Source: Welwitschia mirabilis
Taxonomy: Eukaryota > Gnetophyta > Gnetopsida > Welwitschiales
Reading direction: 5' to 3'
Length of the DNA: 64,000 nt
Assembly: GCA_051453625.1 (NCBI GenBank)
Contig: JBOZIK010000001.1
Span: 130,268,790 to 130,332,789, forward strand
Shown here: in pieces, positions 11,572 through 22,480 of the stretch
How positions within the stretch are numbered: the stretch's first letter is position 1
Layout: the number at the start of each line of letters is the position of its first letter
Translations under genes and position numbers: made by a program
Notes under the pieces: model-generated
What the model was told of the DNA's origin: nothing
Database searches by the model: none
What the model saw: the letters and a program-made list of their open reading frames with translations, nothing else

Positions 11572-13043
11572 TCCACCCATTGACTCTTATCAAATTCTGG
11601 AAAGACATGAAGGGTTTCTTGTTCTTAGTGATGAAGGTTACTAATGGATGATTATAGCTAAGTAACTAGGGGATTCATTATTAAAAAAGGGGACAAAAAA
11701 GAAGAAAGGAAATTTGGATACCAATTTTTACTTTAATATTATATTTTTATCTATTATGAATTAGGTCCATCTTATTAGGGGCAAAGGTTTGATCCTCTAA
11801 AATCACTTTTAGAGTAGTGCTCTTTCATGGAAATCGAAGGGCTCATAGTAAATGGTTCTTTTTCAATCGATTTGATTTTTATTTTTACAATAATTTGAAT
11901 TAGTAAATTTAGTTAAGATATTCTATAAATAATTAGTTATTATATCCATTATTTTACTAATATAAATTATTACATAACTAGTTGTTGAAACTTTAGCATT
12001 TTTTAATAACAAAAATTAAATTTCTAGAATAGAGACATAGGTTAAAAACAACATAGCTTGATAATTTGTAAGTATAAATTAGTAAAATTTTTTCTATAGG
12101 TCTAGGATTATGTTATGATTGTGAAAATGTTAAGACAGTAATTTTTTTAATGTGTAATAAATTTTAAGAATTTTATTTGTCAAAATACATTAGGAAATAA
12201 ATGTAGAAAATAGTAAGTATTAATTTAAGTTTCTATAACTAACTATTAAGATATCTAAAATATTGAGCATCATAAGTTGTAGAGAATTACATACGAGTTT
12301 CAAAATGTTTTGAATCATTCAAAACCTCAAAGTATTTTGAAAGTTATTATCATTCTAGTGTACTGTGACAGGACAATAACTTTTGAAACTTTAATAGTTT
12401 TTAACCTTAAATCATGACCTTATAAATAACATTTTTAGAATTCTAAGATAGCTTAAGTTAGTTTTTAAGGATCCTCTTATGAATCTAATTTATTAAAAAC
12501 TATTGTAATTATTTTTTCTTCATAATTAATTAATTATTAATTTTTTTCATTATGATATCTCTTTAGAGTCTAAACCTGTTATAATCAATGTTTCAAATAA
12601 TAGAAAAATTATTTCATAAAATTTTATAGGGAATTTAAGTATATGGTATAGCCATATGAGTTTTAATTAAATAATTATATCTTAATAACCATTTTTAGAC
12701 TATACTTTTTTCTGTTTATCTTTCTTACATAATAGAAATTATTATATAAGCATGGAAGAATGCTACTAGGCTTAATAGAGCTTTAGGTATTGATTAGTTT
12801 TTTTAAGTATATTATTAATATATAATTTGATACATTTTGAATTTTATTATTATTATTAAAAGAAAGAAAAGAAATGAATATGTTCTTTATTTATATTTTT
12901 ATTACTCTAATATTGAATATAGAAATGTCTTAGTATGTTTATTTTCTCTTTTATGATTGGCTCTAAAAAATGAACCTAATGATGATTATAATTATTATAA
13001 ATAGGTAAATAATCCATTAAATATCTACATTAGTTATAACTAT

Positions 13044-13694
13044 NNNNNNNNNNNNNNNNNNNNNNNNNNNNNNNNNNNNNNNNNNNNNNNNNNNNNNNNN
13101 NNNNNNNNNNNNNNNNNNNNNNNNNNNNNNNNNNNNNNNNNNNNNNNNNNNNNNNNNNNNNNNNNNNNNNNNNNNNNNNNNNNNNNNNNNNNNNNNNNNN
13201 NNNNNNNNNNNNNNNNNNNNNNNNNNNNNNNNNNNNNNNNNNNNNNNNNNNNNNNNNNNNNNNNNNNNNNNNNNNNNNNNNNNNNNNNNNNNNNNNNNNN
13301 NNNNNNNNNNNNNNNNNNNNNNNNNNNNNNNNNNNNNNNNNNNNNNNNNNNNNNNNNNNNNNNNNNNNNNNNNNNNNNNNNNNNNNNNNNNNNNNNNNNN
13401 NNNNNNNNNNNNNNNNNNNNNNNNNNNNNNNNNNNNNNNNNNNNNNNNNNNNNNNNNNNNNNNNNNNNNNNNNNNNNNNNNNNNNNNNNNNNNNNNNNNN
13501 NNNNNNNNNNNNNNNNNNNNNNNNNNNNNNNNNNNNNNNNNNNNNNNNNNNNNNNNNNNNNNNNNNNNNNNNNNNNNNNNNNNNNNNNNNNNNNNNNNNN
13601 NNNNNNNNNNNNNNNNNNNNNNNNNNNNNNNNNNNNNNNNNNNNNNNNNNNNNNNNNNNNNNNNNNNNNNNNNNNNNNNNNNNNNNNNNNNNNN
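13044..13694. other. Assembly gap, 651 N
   Basis: The two flanks correspond to sequence that is contiguous in the other LTR copy at about 61,930-61,960, so little or nothing of the family's LTR is missing here. Confidence 0.95.
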
Positions 13695-14453
13695 TGTAAA
13701 ATGCATTTATGTGATGTATTTATTAAATAAGACTAAATCAAGATAATCCTAATAACAATCATCCTCATACTTAGATTTCATCATCAAGGAGGATTGCATT
13801 GCATTTTTTTTATAACACCCTTCTAGGAGTGGATTTGATCATCGCTCTCTTATTCTATTGATGTATGAACTTACTCTAACTTACTCTCTTGATCCCTTAG
13901 CATTAATAGATCATGTTACACCATCTGAAGATGTTTCAAGGAAGTGGGGGTTATTTGTAATCATGCATCAACCTTATGTATTACCTATCACTTGTATTAT
14001 GGGTATATCGAGATGACGTATAAGCATATGAAGTTGGACTTAGCCATATTTGGATAGTCTAGAACCTGAAGTAGAACCAACTCACATCTGAAGGATGGAC
14101 AGATATTGAGTCAAAATGCCATTAATGGGAGTTTTAATCTCCTATTATATTCATTAAGTATTATCCTTAAACTAATTTATGTATGTTTTATAACAAGTTT
14201 ACATCCCCTCAACTTATGACATTGCTATTGTTTATGAACCAAAACAATTTAAAAATTAATTATAGGTAGATATATAATATTAATATCTTTTATTTTTATT
14301 AGAATATAAAAATGCTAATAAAGGAATAAGTAGAATTTTTCCTAAGTTTTGTTGTATATATTAGATAATAATATTAAAGAAGAAAGGAAGAGGAAAAAAA
14401 ATAAGAGATAGAAAATAGTGCTTAATTAAGATAGGTAAAGAGAGGATGTCACA

Positions 14454-15994
14454 TAGCTCGCATTATATCATTACTATAAAATAAAAATGAGTGAAGGAGA
14501 TGATGAACTATTTTATCTTTTTCCGTCCAAAACAACACCAAGNNNNNNNNNNCCCATGCATGTGGGACATACTATGATAAATATACTCCCCTTATCAGTA
14601 GCTCCACGCTTATTAAGATCATATCATTATTGATCACTTACCTTAAAATTGTGTACTCTTCCATGATGATGTCTTTTTAAATGCTTTCTCTCTCTACATT
14701 TATATCATATTTTTAATCATTAGATTTTTAGCTGTTGATTTCCTCTATCCACTGTACATCTAAGCCATCTTTTTAATTCAAAATTTCCATTTGACTTGAT
14801 CTCTTTAACTTATTTATCTCTCTGTTGGCTTGATCTCCCCACTTTATATCAATTGTTTTCGAAAATAAACTTCCGTCCAATCTTCATAATGATGTCAAAT
14901 CCATTTCCTTATCTTATTAAATGAGTTAAGAGATTAATTTGCCCTAAATATTTGAAATGCCAAAAGAGAATCTTTTCCTTATCAATGTTGTAGTTTTTTA
15001 GCTTTATAGTTTTTCTCTTTCCTTATACATTTATTTCTAAAATTGAGAATCCTTTCTTCTTAAATTCCATCCACTATATTTTCTTCTAGTCAAATTCATC
15101 TAGGGTATCTTTTCCTCTTACTTTAGCTTGGCTAAAAGCTTGACTTGAGCATCTAGAATCATGTATTTTATCTCATAGATCTCTTAAGCCTTGGATTATA
15201 TAAGCCTACTTGTTCTACTCCATTTTGGTACTTAAATATAACTACCCAATTTTCCACTTAATTAACACGAACCCAAGATTTTGATGTATCTTATTAATTT
15301 TAAATTTATTTTATGTTAATTTTGTAAACATGGATATTATTATTATACTTATATGGTGCATATGGATGTCATGAACAATAGTATCATTTATTTTGTGTTA
15401 TGTACCTTTAAAATCCTCTGAACCAATATGATCTTAAGAATCTAGTTATAATACCATCAAAAGATTTTTCAAACATGTAAGTTAAATAAAAATAATATTA
15501 TAAAAAATAAAGGTATTTATTAGGGGTAGGTTTAAGCATAAAATTATGTTAATCATGAAACTTCATATTTTCCCAAGCCAATCATTCAATGATGGATGTT
15601 CCACTAGTTGGAATATCATATTAATGTGTTTATAAGAAAAATATATTCTATGGAAATGTCTATAGAATTAAAACTTTATGAAGTTATATTTTTAATTACT
15701 ATTATATTAGTTTTTATGAAATATGAATTTTGATGTTTTATGTTAAATTTAAAAGTATAAAATATTATGTTTAATTCCTTACAATTACTATTATAATGTA
15801 TTTATTATCTATATTTAATAATAATTTAAAATTATATCTTATTATCCTTCATACTATGTTTATATTTCATGATTGAATAGCTTATATAGTTGTTCTCCTT
15901 TTATTAATAATTAGTGGATGTAGGATACTAACTTCAAACTTTTAGTTATCATACCTCCCACTTAGGAGTATATCCATCATGATTGTCTAAATGA
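14454..15994. other. No recognised gene; host side of the chromovirus insertion
   Basis: AT-rich DNA with no long frame, no gypsy motif and no match by eye to the other repeats in the window. A 10-N gap lies at 14,543-14,552. This DNA should be contiguous with the sequence after 45,541 once the nested elements are removed. Confidence 0.5.
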
Positions 15995-15999
15995 ATGAT
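15995..15999. repeat. Target-site duplication ATGAT, left copy
   Basis: ATGAT immediately precedes the 5' LTR and recurs at 45,537-45,541 immediately after the 3' LTR, giving exact 5-bp duplication for a 29.5-kb insertion. Confidence 0.88.
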
Positions 16000-16375
16000 T
16001 GTCATGTTCCAAATTTACTATTTATAAAAGAAGTATGTTAAGATGCTAAATAAGTATAATTATAAGTAATTAATGGGTGTAGCCCATTATGCTATAAAAG
16101 CCTATGGCATTAGGTGGGGGTGGATAGATTAGGTGGATGTGATGATAACATCCTTGGCTAATCCCCAAGAGTCCTAAGAAGGGTACTTAGGTCACAGTCC
16201 ACATCTTTACCTTTGACTACTAGTCCAAGGCTATTGGCTAACTGATAAGGAATGTAATCTTGTACTTGTAATAATAAAATCCACATTTTGGTAAATTGTT
16301 CTTCATTATTATTATTGTTATTAGCATATTATTTATATGTTTCTTTTTATAAGCTAAAAAAAATGGAACATTACA
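16000..16375 (+). repeat. 5' LTR of the short-LTR chromovirus
   Basis: It starts TGTCATGTTCCAAATTTAC and ends GGAACATTACA. Against the 3' LTR the shared blocks include GGTGGATGT, CTTTACCTTTGAC, CTATTGGCTAA.TGATAAGGAAT and TTATTTATATGTTTCTTTTTATA. It is 376 bp, against 412 bp for the partner, largely because of an extra segment and different ends in the latter. Confidence 0.92.
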
Positions 16376-16377
16376 TT

Positions 16378-16390
16378 TGACATTAGAGCC
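16378..16390 (+). other. Primer-binding site, tRNA-iMet type
   Basis: TGACATTAGAGCC aligns with TGGTATCAGAGCC, the usual initiator-Met primer site of chromoviruses, with three transitions. It begins 2 bp after the LTR end. Confidence 0.85.
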
Positions 16391-16644
16391 AATGATAAGT
16401 AGTAAACTGGTACTTTAAAGAAAAATAATGAAGGAATCTAGTTTTAAACATTAATAAAGCAGGAAAAATAATAATAGTAAATAGAAAAGATATGGTTTAA
16501 ATAGGAAAACAAGATGTCAATGAATAGCATAAGGGGTAGTACCCCTTAAAAAACTAAATTCATGAAATCATTATTAAGGAGGAAGAAGATCCTATATGGA
16601 AAATGAAATGGGATTATAACCCTCCACACTTGGAATGGTCAGCT

Positions 16645-18647
16645 TCAGGCTACTTGGAATAACTTCCATTTAGTAGTTTGATAGGGAACCACTACACTAT
16701 TGATCTCAACCAAAGAAGAACCCACTGCAGAATCCAATTCAGTGATGGGATATGGCCTCTTATAAAGCTTTATATCAAGCTTACTATAAGCCACTAGAAT
16801 CCCTAAAGCATGCTCCTTAGAGAGCTTTCCACTATGATATAAAACATTGATATCATCAATTATGATGATCAAATAATCCATACAAGTCTCAATCATCCAT
16901 TTACTCTTTAATAATCAAGAAGACAAAGTAGCTTGACTATCCTCTAATGCAATAATCCAGGAAGCCTCTGTCCATAACATCTTCTCTAATAAGCACATGT
17001 TCTCTACCTAATTTTTCAACATCTAAAGAAAATCACTCATGGATTCTTATTCGTATATCCCATGCTGAGCCATCAAGAGAAAGACTCCATTATATCAATC
17101 AAATTATAGAAATCTTGGAGTAGGATAGGCTAATCACACTATGGAGGATAATGCGAGGTAAAGTAAGTATAGTAATGCCACTCAAAGTCTTGTAAAAAAT
17201 CCATTGCCTTAGAAAAATGATGAGTGTAAACATCATTTAGGTAAGATGAATGAATGACCTACATATGTAATAAGTTAGAAAGAGTTTGATACTCTCCCAA
17301 TTAGTCCATAAGCTCCTTGATTTTTGGATAAAGGATCTCTACCACTAATAATAGCTGATATTTGTGATATGACCTTTGATCCTACTCATTAAAATTAGTT
17401 TTAGGAGCTACGAGCAGAGGACAAGGAGATTCTGGATATTTTTGAGTGGATAATGGACTCTAACTTAGAGGCTAAAAATAGGGGATCGAGTATGACATAT
17501 TTACCTATTCCATTAATGCATCAAAGTTATTAAGGACCTCCTACCTTTGAGAATTAGAAGGAAATAGTAAATTCATGAACATACTAGTGGAAGGAATAGA
17601 AGGAAAAAAGTCACTTACTACTATGCAGCCCTCTTTTAGCTTACAAAAGAAAAGCTTCTCTAAAAGTTATGGGGTAAAATTGAGATCATCCTCCACCAAT
17701 GTTTCACAGCATAGAACTTGAAATAAAAGAAAAGATAAATATTAAGTAAAATATTATGTAAGTAAAAATAACCATAAAAAAGGTAGAAAGAAAACCAAGA
17801 TAATACCCTATGAGGTGAGTATCATCAAGTGAAGCTAAGGGAAGTTTCTTCTTCTTCTGATTCCTCATGTACCAGATGGTTGATTGGAGCCTTCTCCCAT
17901 TTTTGGTATGAAGAGTATGATCCTGATGCCTTGCTCATATACAAATAATAATAAACTAGAGAAAATTTATTAGAAATAAACTTACTAATCAAAAGTTTAA
18001 TACAAGGATAAATACCTTAGATGGAATAGAAAAAGTACCTTAGGATGTTTCTCTAGGATCATAGTACACAAAACCTTCATCCTCCACAAATGAAAAAGAA
18101 TAAGAATGAATTAAGAATTAAGTAGGAATTTCATGAGGAGGTAAAATTTGAGATGGATTCACTTGGGAGGACCTAAAGGACTATAAACCACTAGGACCCA
18201 TGGAATAAAGTACAAACCAAAAAGGATATATGCACAAAAACACTTATCCCTATTGTCACTCTGCTTTAAGTGAGTCAATTGAGAAAGAGTGGTGGAATAG
18301 ATAATAGAGGCCTAATCCAAGAAAATCCCATTAACTAAAAATGAAAATAAATAAATTATGTAAGTATAGATATCACTCGCTCAATGATGAAGAAAGGCCT
18401 TACCTACCATTAGTTCACCACAAGCTATAAAATATGGGGTAGTGAAATTGACTATGGATACCCCATGATGGTGCATATCCACCTCTTACATACATACAAA
18501 ATCATCTAAGTGGTTAGCCATAAAATAGCAAAAATCCACATCAGGATGAAAGATCTTAAAAAAAACACAATCACGTTGGCTTAATTCGAATACTAGCCTT
18601 ATACTTCCTTCTGAAATTTGAATAGAACCATATTGAGGATGAGTCAT
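16645..18647 (-). pseudogene. Unrecognised multi-exon antisense gene inside the chromovirus
   Basis: I do not recognise the product. Minus-strand coding traces form four blocks joined by plausible splice sites: 18,647-18,404 (ATG, then donor GTAAGG), 18,334-18,016 (acceptor TTTCATTTTTAG, donor GTATTT), 17,929-17,807 and 17,716-16,645 (acceptor after a pyrimidine tract, ..TTTCAAG). Joining the first two keeps the frame open. The last block reads for about 355 codons with one frame change near 17,040; its interior stops are nearly all TAG, TAA or TGA where Gln, Arg or Trp would fit. Visible traits are an acidic run (HEESEEEET) in block 3 and a mixed-charge, possibly helical C-terminal part. It is antisense to its host element, between PBS and gag. 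It could be a captured host gene or an accessory gene like the antisense genes known in some plant gypsy elements. Confidence 0.55.
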
Positions 18648-19085
18648 AGTAGTTGTACGTGAATTAAAAGAAAGATAAAGAGAGTTAAAAATAAAGAAAG
18701 TAGTTAGATGATGGTGATAAAAGGAAGGGGATCCACATAGATCTAAAATATTGGAGGAGAAGATCCATGATAAACCTTATTCCACAGCTCAGTATTAAAC
18801 TTTCAACTCAACAGACCTAACATTGGTAGAATTCCAAGAAATGATAGGACATAGTTTGTATGCCATACCTTGAGATGCAGATGCTATAAGTGAAAGCATA
18901 AGGGAAGAACTTATATTTATAAGAAATGATAACCATAAAAGACCAACATAAAATTATGTAAAAATTACTAAAAGATAATATAAAAGTACCACACAGAAGA
19001 ATAATACTAAAATGAGGAAAAAGGAGAGCTACCAATTGGTTAGAAATCATAAGGAAAATGAGATAAAAATGAGGAGCCCATGGGG

Positions 19086-19093
19086 TATTTATA
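19086..19093 (-). promoter_or_regulatory. Candidate TATA box of the antisense gene
   Basis: TATAAATA on the minus strand, followed by a pyrimidine-rich leader of about 400 bases before the ATG at 18,647. An alternative ATG at 19,050 opens 78 codons of hydrophobic, low-information sequence (to 18,817) that may just be leader or intron. Position and context fit a plant core promoter, but TATA-like strings are common in DNA this AT-rich. Confidence 0.4.
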
Positions 19094-19199
19094 GAAGTGG
19101 ATCCACGATTAACTAAACCATAGGAGTAAAGTTAACTATAGTTAAAAGTTAACTAATGTTAAAAAACCTAGGATGAAAGGAAGTAAATTGCAGTTAGGT

Positions 19200-20250
19200 G
19201 ATAGTACTAGGCCTTATAACAATGGCACATACTAAAGGGCCAACATCACATTTAGGAGGATGATGTCACACTTCAATTACCTGACGTTTCACTTAAGTAC
19301 CTCATGTTACAGTTGCCTCTTGCCTACCTCTGACAAGTCCGACTTAGTCTTAGCTTTGAGCATACTCTTCTAGCCTACTTCACAATGAGATCTTTAACAT
19401 CACACTTGGATGTTTGACATTACACATGGGTGCCTGACATTGTATGTGTCTTCACAAGCTTCTAGCACCTCTTATTCCCCCATGACCTTACCTGTTTTGG
19501 TCCTGCTTGCCTATGTTAAAGGTTTGTTATGTAGTACTTGGGTGTTTAATATCATACTTAGGTACCTAATGTCAGACTTATGTCCAATGTTACACTTGCC
19601 CATGGAAGGATTTAATACCTTCCACTTAACTCAAGCAACACTTGTTCCACTCTAAATCTACACCATGATAAAGAATCCAATGTTGCACTTGAGTACTTGA
19701 TGTTGTACTTGGGTGTCTGATGTTACACTTGGATGCCTGACATCATACTTAAATCCACATCACTCTGACACCTCATGTAAGACCCTGACACTCTATGTTC
19801 CATTATAACATGGCTCACAGAGAAAGGCCAAGTGTTATACATAAATGTCTGACATTACTCTTATGTACTCAACATATTACTTGAAATCTTGATGTTGCAC
19901 TTGCCTCTATAAGTCTCTAACATTACCTGCTCATCCTTGACATCACTCATTTTGCTTTAGCTTACTTACAACAACTATCTATGATGTTACACTTATTGTC
20001 TGATATAGCACTTGGGTGTTTGACATTACGCCTGGATTCTTGACATCACACTTACTCCTACATGACCTTGACACCTTTTATTAATTCTATCACTTACCAC
20101 CTCACCCACGATTCCTCCATAATAAGAGTTTAAAGTCACATAAGCATGTCTAACATTACACTTGGCTATTCAACATTATACTTAAATGCCCAATATCACA
20201 CTTTAATCATGACACTTGTTACCCTCCAATGTCACACTTAGGGTACTCAG
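19200..20250 (+). repeat. Degenerate tandem repeat, unit about 20 bp
   Basis: About 1 kb is built of variants of a unit close to ACTTGGGTGCCTGACATTRC, for example near 19,400, 19,540, 19,690-19,740, 20,000 and 20,160. Spacing is irregular and some units have been replaced by other sequence. It lies upstream of the antisense gene's presumed promoter. It does not read as protein in a way that survives the unit variation. Confidence 0.75.
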
Positions 20251-20259
20251 TAATAAACT

Positions 20260-20865
20260 TCCTTAATAGTTGCTATAAAAGAAAACCACATCATCAATGG
20301 TTATTAGAACAACTACTAATGGCCCTTCTAATAATTTTTCTAACCATCATTTACTTATAGATACCTAACTTTTATAGTATAACTATAAAATGAAGATAAT
20401 TCCACTAGAAAAGTGGGGACTATTTTCAATATAGAAGCAAACAAGCATAGGTATATGAGTTCATAAAGAAATTAAACCAACTGATTCACCATGAAATATA
20501 GAATAAATGGGTAAATGAATGAAATATAAATCCAACTCCATTACATTCGCTCTCAGAATGAACTTCTTACTAGTAGGATAGATAACCTCCTTTCGTTCTT
20601 AAATGGTAGACCTATTAAATAGAACCCAAGGGCATCCCAAGAGCAACCCTTTACATTAGAACAACATACTCCAACTAATGTAGTCAAAATTTAAAATATT
20701 CAGATGAGATTGCTAAGCATAGAAGTAAATATCTAAGCCTTCCTATCAAATTAAGAAAATAATTCTAATGCAGAACAATAGGAAGGATAAGAGATATAAA
20801 TTAAAACATATGAAGGAAAAGCAAGGACAAGTGAGAAATTCTTTTCTTAGATTAATATGATGTAC
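20260..20865 (+). pseudogene. Possible gag 5' part of the short-LTR chromovirus
   Basis: Position alone suggests gag, since protease follows after Athila A is removed. A weak frame around 20,530-20,720 (NELLTSRIDNLLSFLNGRPI..) looks like the helical N-terminal part of some gypsy gag proteins, but no diagnostic motif is present. Confidence 0.3.
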
Positions 20866-20870
20866 ATATG
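20866..20870. repeat. Target-site duplication ATATG of Athila A, left copy
   Basis: ATATG directly precedes LTR start TGTTGCG; the partner is at 41,217-41,221 after the 3' LTR. Confidence 0.75.
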
Positions 20871-21974
20871 TGTTGCGCTGCCAACTTACACATATTTAAT
20901 AGGATATGCTAAGTGGTTTATAGATTTATAGATAGGTAAATGCTTGATTTCCATGATAACAAAGAGATGAGATGGAAGAGATGAAAACATGAAATATCCA
21001 TGATGATTCATAGCATTTTGAGTATTTCTAAATACCCTGCACTTCTAAGATAACTTCCTGCAAAACACTGAGACTAATACACTGATTGAAGATTTGTAAA
21101 AGGCTATCATCCATCTCATTGTCTAGATGACTATATGGACAACAAAGTAATCCATACCAACAGGGACGCTAACTATAATCTATCTAATAGCTGATGTGGA
21201 TTAATTATGAGGTGGCATTATCTCTTTTATCATTCGGACAACTAGCTGGATGATACTGTTATAACGTCTGCACTAAACATTCACTTAACTTCTGCCACAT
21301 ATGCATTTATTTTTTATTATGTAACCATTATGGTTTTATCTACATCTTTCTATTTGTTTTCTTGAATTCTTATGAGTTAATAAATAGTAATCTCATCCTT
21401 GACTTTTACTTATCTTTGTTTACACCTAAAATTTCATGACAAGAGATTAAAGGATAAGAGATCCATCCTTGTAGTTGTAGAGAGATATTTTTCTTGGTAT
21501 TAAATGGCATTTCCTCCATTAGATGTGACTACTTTGTAACACAGATATGGTTCACAATCTAATACAAAATAATTCTTTTTCCGAATTCAATGTATAATTG
21601 TTTCTTTATCCTTATAGTTTATGTTGCTTCTGATCTAGTGATAGTTTCTTTAGTGATAAAGATTATGAGGGAAAACTTTATCAAGGTTGTGGATAGTTAG
21701 TTTAGGTTAGATGCATTGTTGTTTCATTTTCCTAGATTATCTTTACACGAGTGTATTACATTTTACTTTTATGCATTGCAAATTATTTCTGTAGTTAGAT
21801 TATAAGCATTTTCTTATGGAAATTAATGCTCTTATTTCATACTTTGACCTTTGATAAATTATGACATTTGGGTTACTTTCATCTATATTAGTATGTTATG
21901 TTTGTGAAATATTTCTGATTGATAGGATTTGACTTTACTAAGGACTTAACATTGCATAAATGCACATCATAACA
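20871..21974 (+). repeat. 5' LTR of Athila A
   Basis: It starts TGTTGCGCTGCCAACTTAC and ends CATAACA just before the PBS. It aligns along its length with 40,109-41,216, for example ATAGGTAAATGCTT, CACTGATTGAAGAT, TGTCTGCACTAAACATTCAC and TTAACATTGCATAAAT. It also shares its central block (AGATCCATC.TTG, TTTATGTTGC, GATAATTTCTT-like) with the LTRs of B, showing that A and B are related subfamilies. Confidence 0.92.
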
Positions 21975-21977
21975 TGT

Positions 21978-21995
21978 TCACATCATTATCGAGAA
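21978..21995 (+). other. Primer-binding site, tRNA-Asp type, Athila A
   Basis: TCACATCATTATCGAGAA aligns with TGGCGCCGTTGTCGGGGA; all mismatches but one are G-to-A or C-to-T. It lies 3 bp after the LTR. Confidence 0.82.
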
Positions 21996-22480
21996 AGAAT
22001 GCTTGGAGTTTGAGAGTTATCATTGCTCTGATGAGTATTTTAGTTTAGGTGCTTGCCTATAGTAGTGGTGTATGATTATCTATAGTAGTATAGGTTTTTA
22101 TTTTTTGCAGTGTCAGTTAAATAAAAGTTTTTAATTCTATGCTGTAATAAAAAGTTAGTTATATGCTTCATCGTCTAGAGGACATGCGGTAATGAAGCCC
22201 TCTATATCATGAGTTTTTTTGTTTCTGTTAAAAATTTTTAGGGTTTTCCCATCATCCCCTTTATTGTCTAAATGACTCAAGTGGATGACAATCTACTTTC
22301 AGAGTTTTTTTTTTTGTCTGTTAGTTTTTCATTTCTATTTTCTACTTTTTCCTTTTTTATGACTTTTGTATTTCTATTATCTAGATTATCATCTAAATAA
22401 CTATAGGAATGATACTCTGTGCATTCAATACTAAGCATGTATGGTAAAATCTGGTAAGAAATAAAAATACTAGTAAGAGC
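21996..22480 (+). other. Untranslated leader of Athila A
   Basis: Non-coding, T-rich. Its first part matches the leader of B after 31,242 (GTTATCATTG.....GAGTATATTAG-like). It holds two copies of the hairpin-like motif (about 22,250-22,293 and 22,380-22,412). Confidence 0.6.

Larger units (their letters stand above)
7100..14453 (+). mobile_element. Tekay/Del-like chromovirus, 5'-truncated
   Basis: Plus-strand order is gag with zinc knuckle, protease, RT remnant, RNase H, integrase, chromodomain, purine tract and 3' LTR. The chromodomain at the integrase C-terminus and the roughly 4-kb LTR are traits of the Tekay/Del chromovirus clade. No 5' LTR is seen; the sequence left of about 7.1 kb belongs to Athila #1, which may separate the two halves. 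The same LTR family recurs at 49,428-62,888. The copy is dead, with many stops and most of RT missing. Confidence 0.82.
10416..14453 (+). repeat. 3' LTR of the Tekay-like chromovirus, about 4 kb
   Basis: It starts TGTCATATCACAT after a purine tract and ends GGATGTCACA. Both ends and long internal stretches match the solo LTR at 49,428-62,888: for example AAGTATATTAAGC near the start, AGCATCATAAGTTGTAG at about 12,270 and 50,880, and the 12,690-14,450 part with 61,540-62,888. It carries a (TA)13 run at 11,546-11,571 and a 651-N gap. No coding capacity is seen. The base after the LTR begins TAGCT, the expected right copy of a target duplication whose left copy is not in view. Confidence 0.88.

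Noticed and set aside
19410-19655. 81-codon plus-strand frame
   Set aside because: It is a reading of the degenerate 20-bp tandem repeat and has no independent support.
19200-20250. CRISPR-like array
   Set aside because: Repeats are short, degenerate and have no constant-length unique spacers; the context is a plant retrotransposon.
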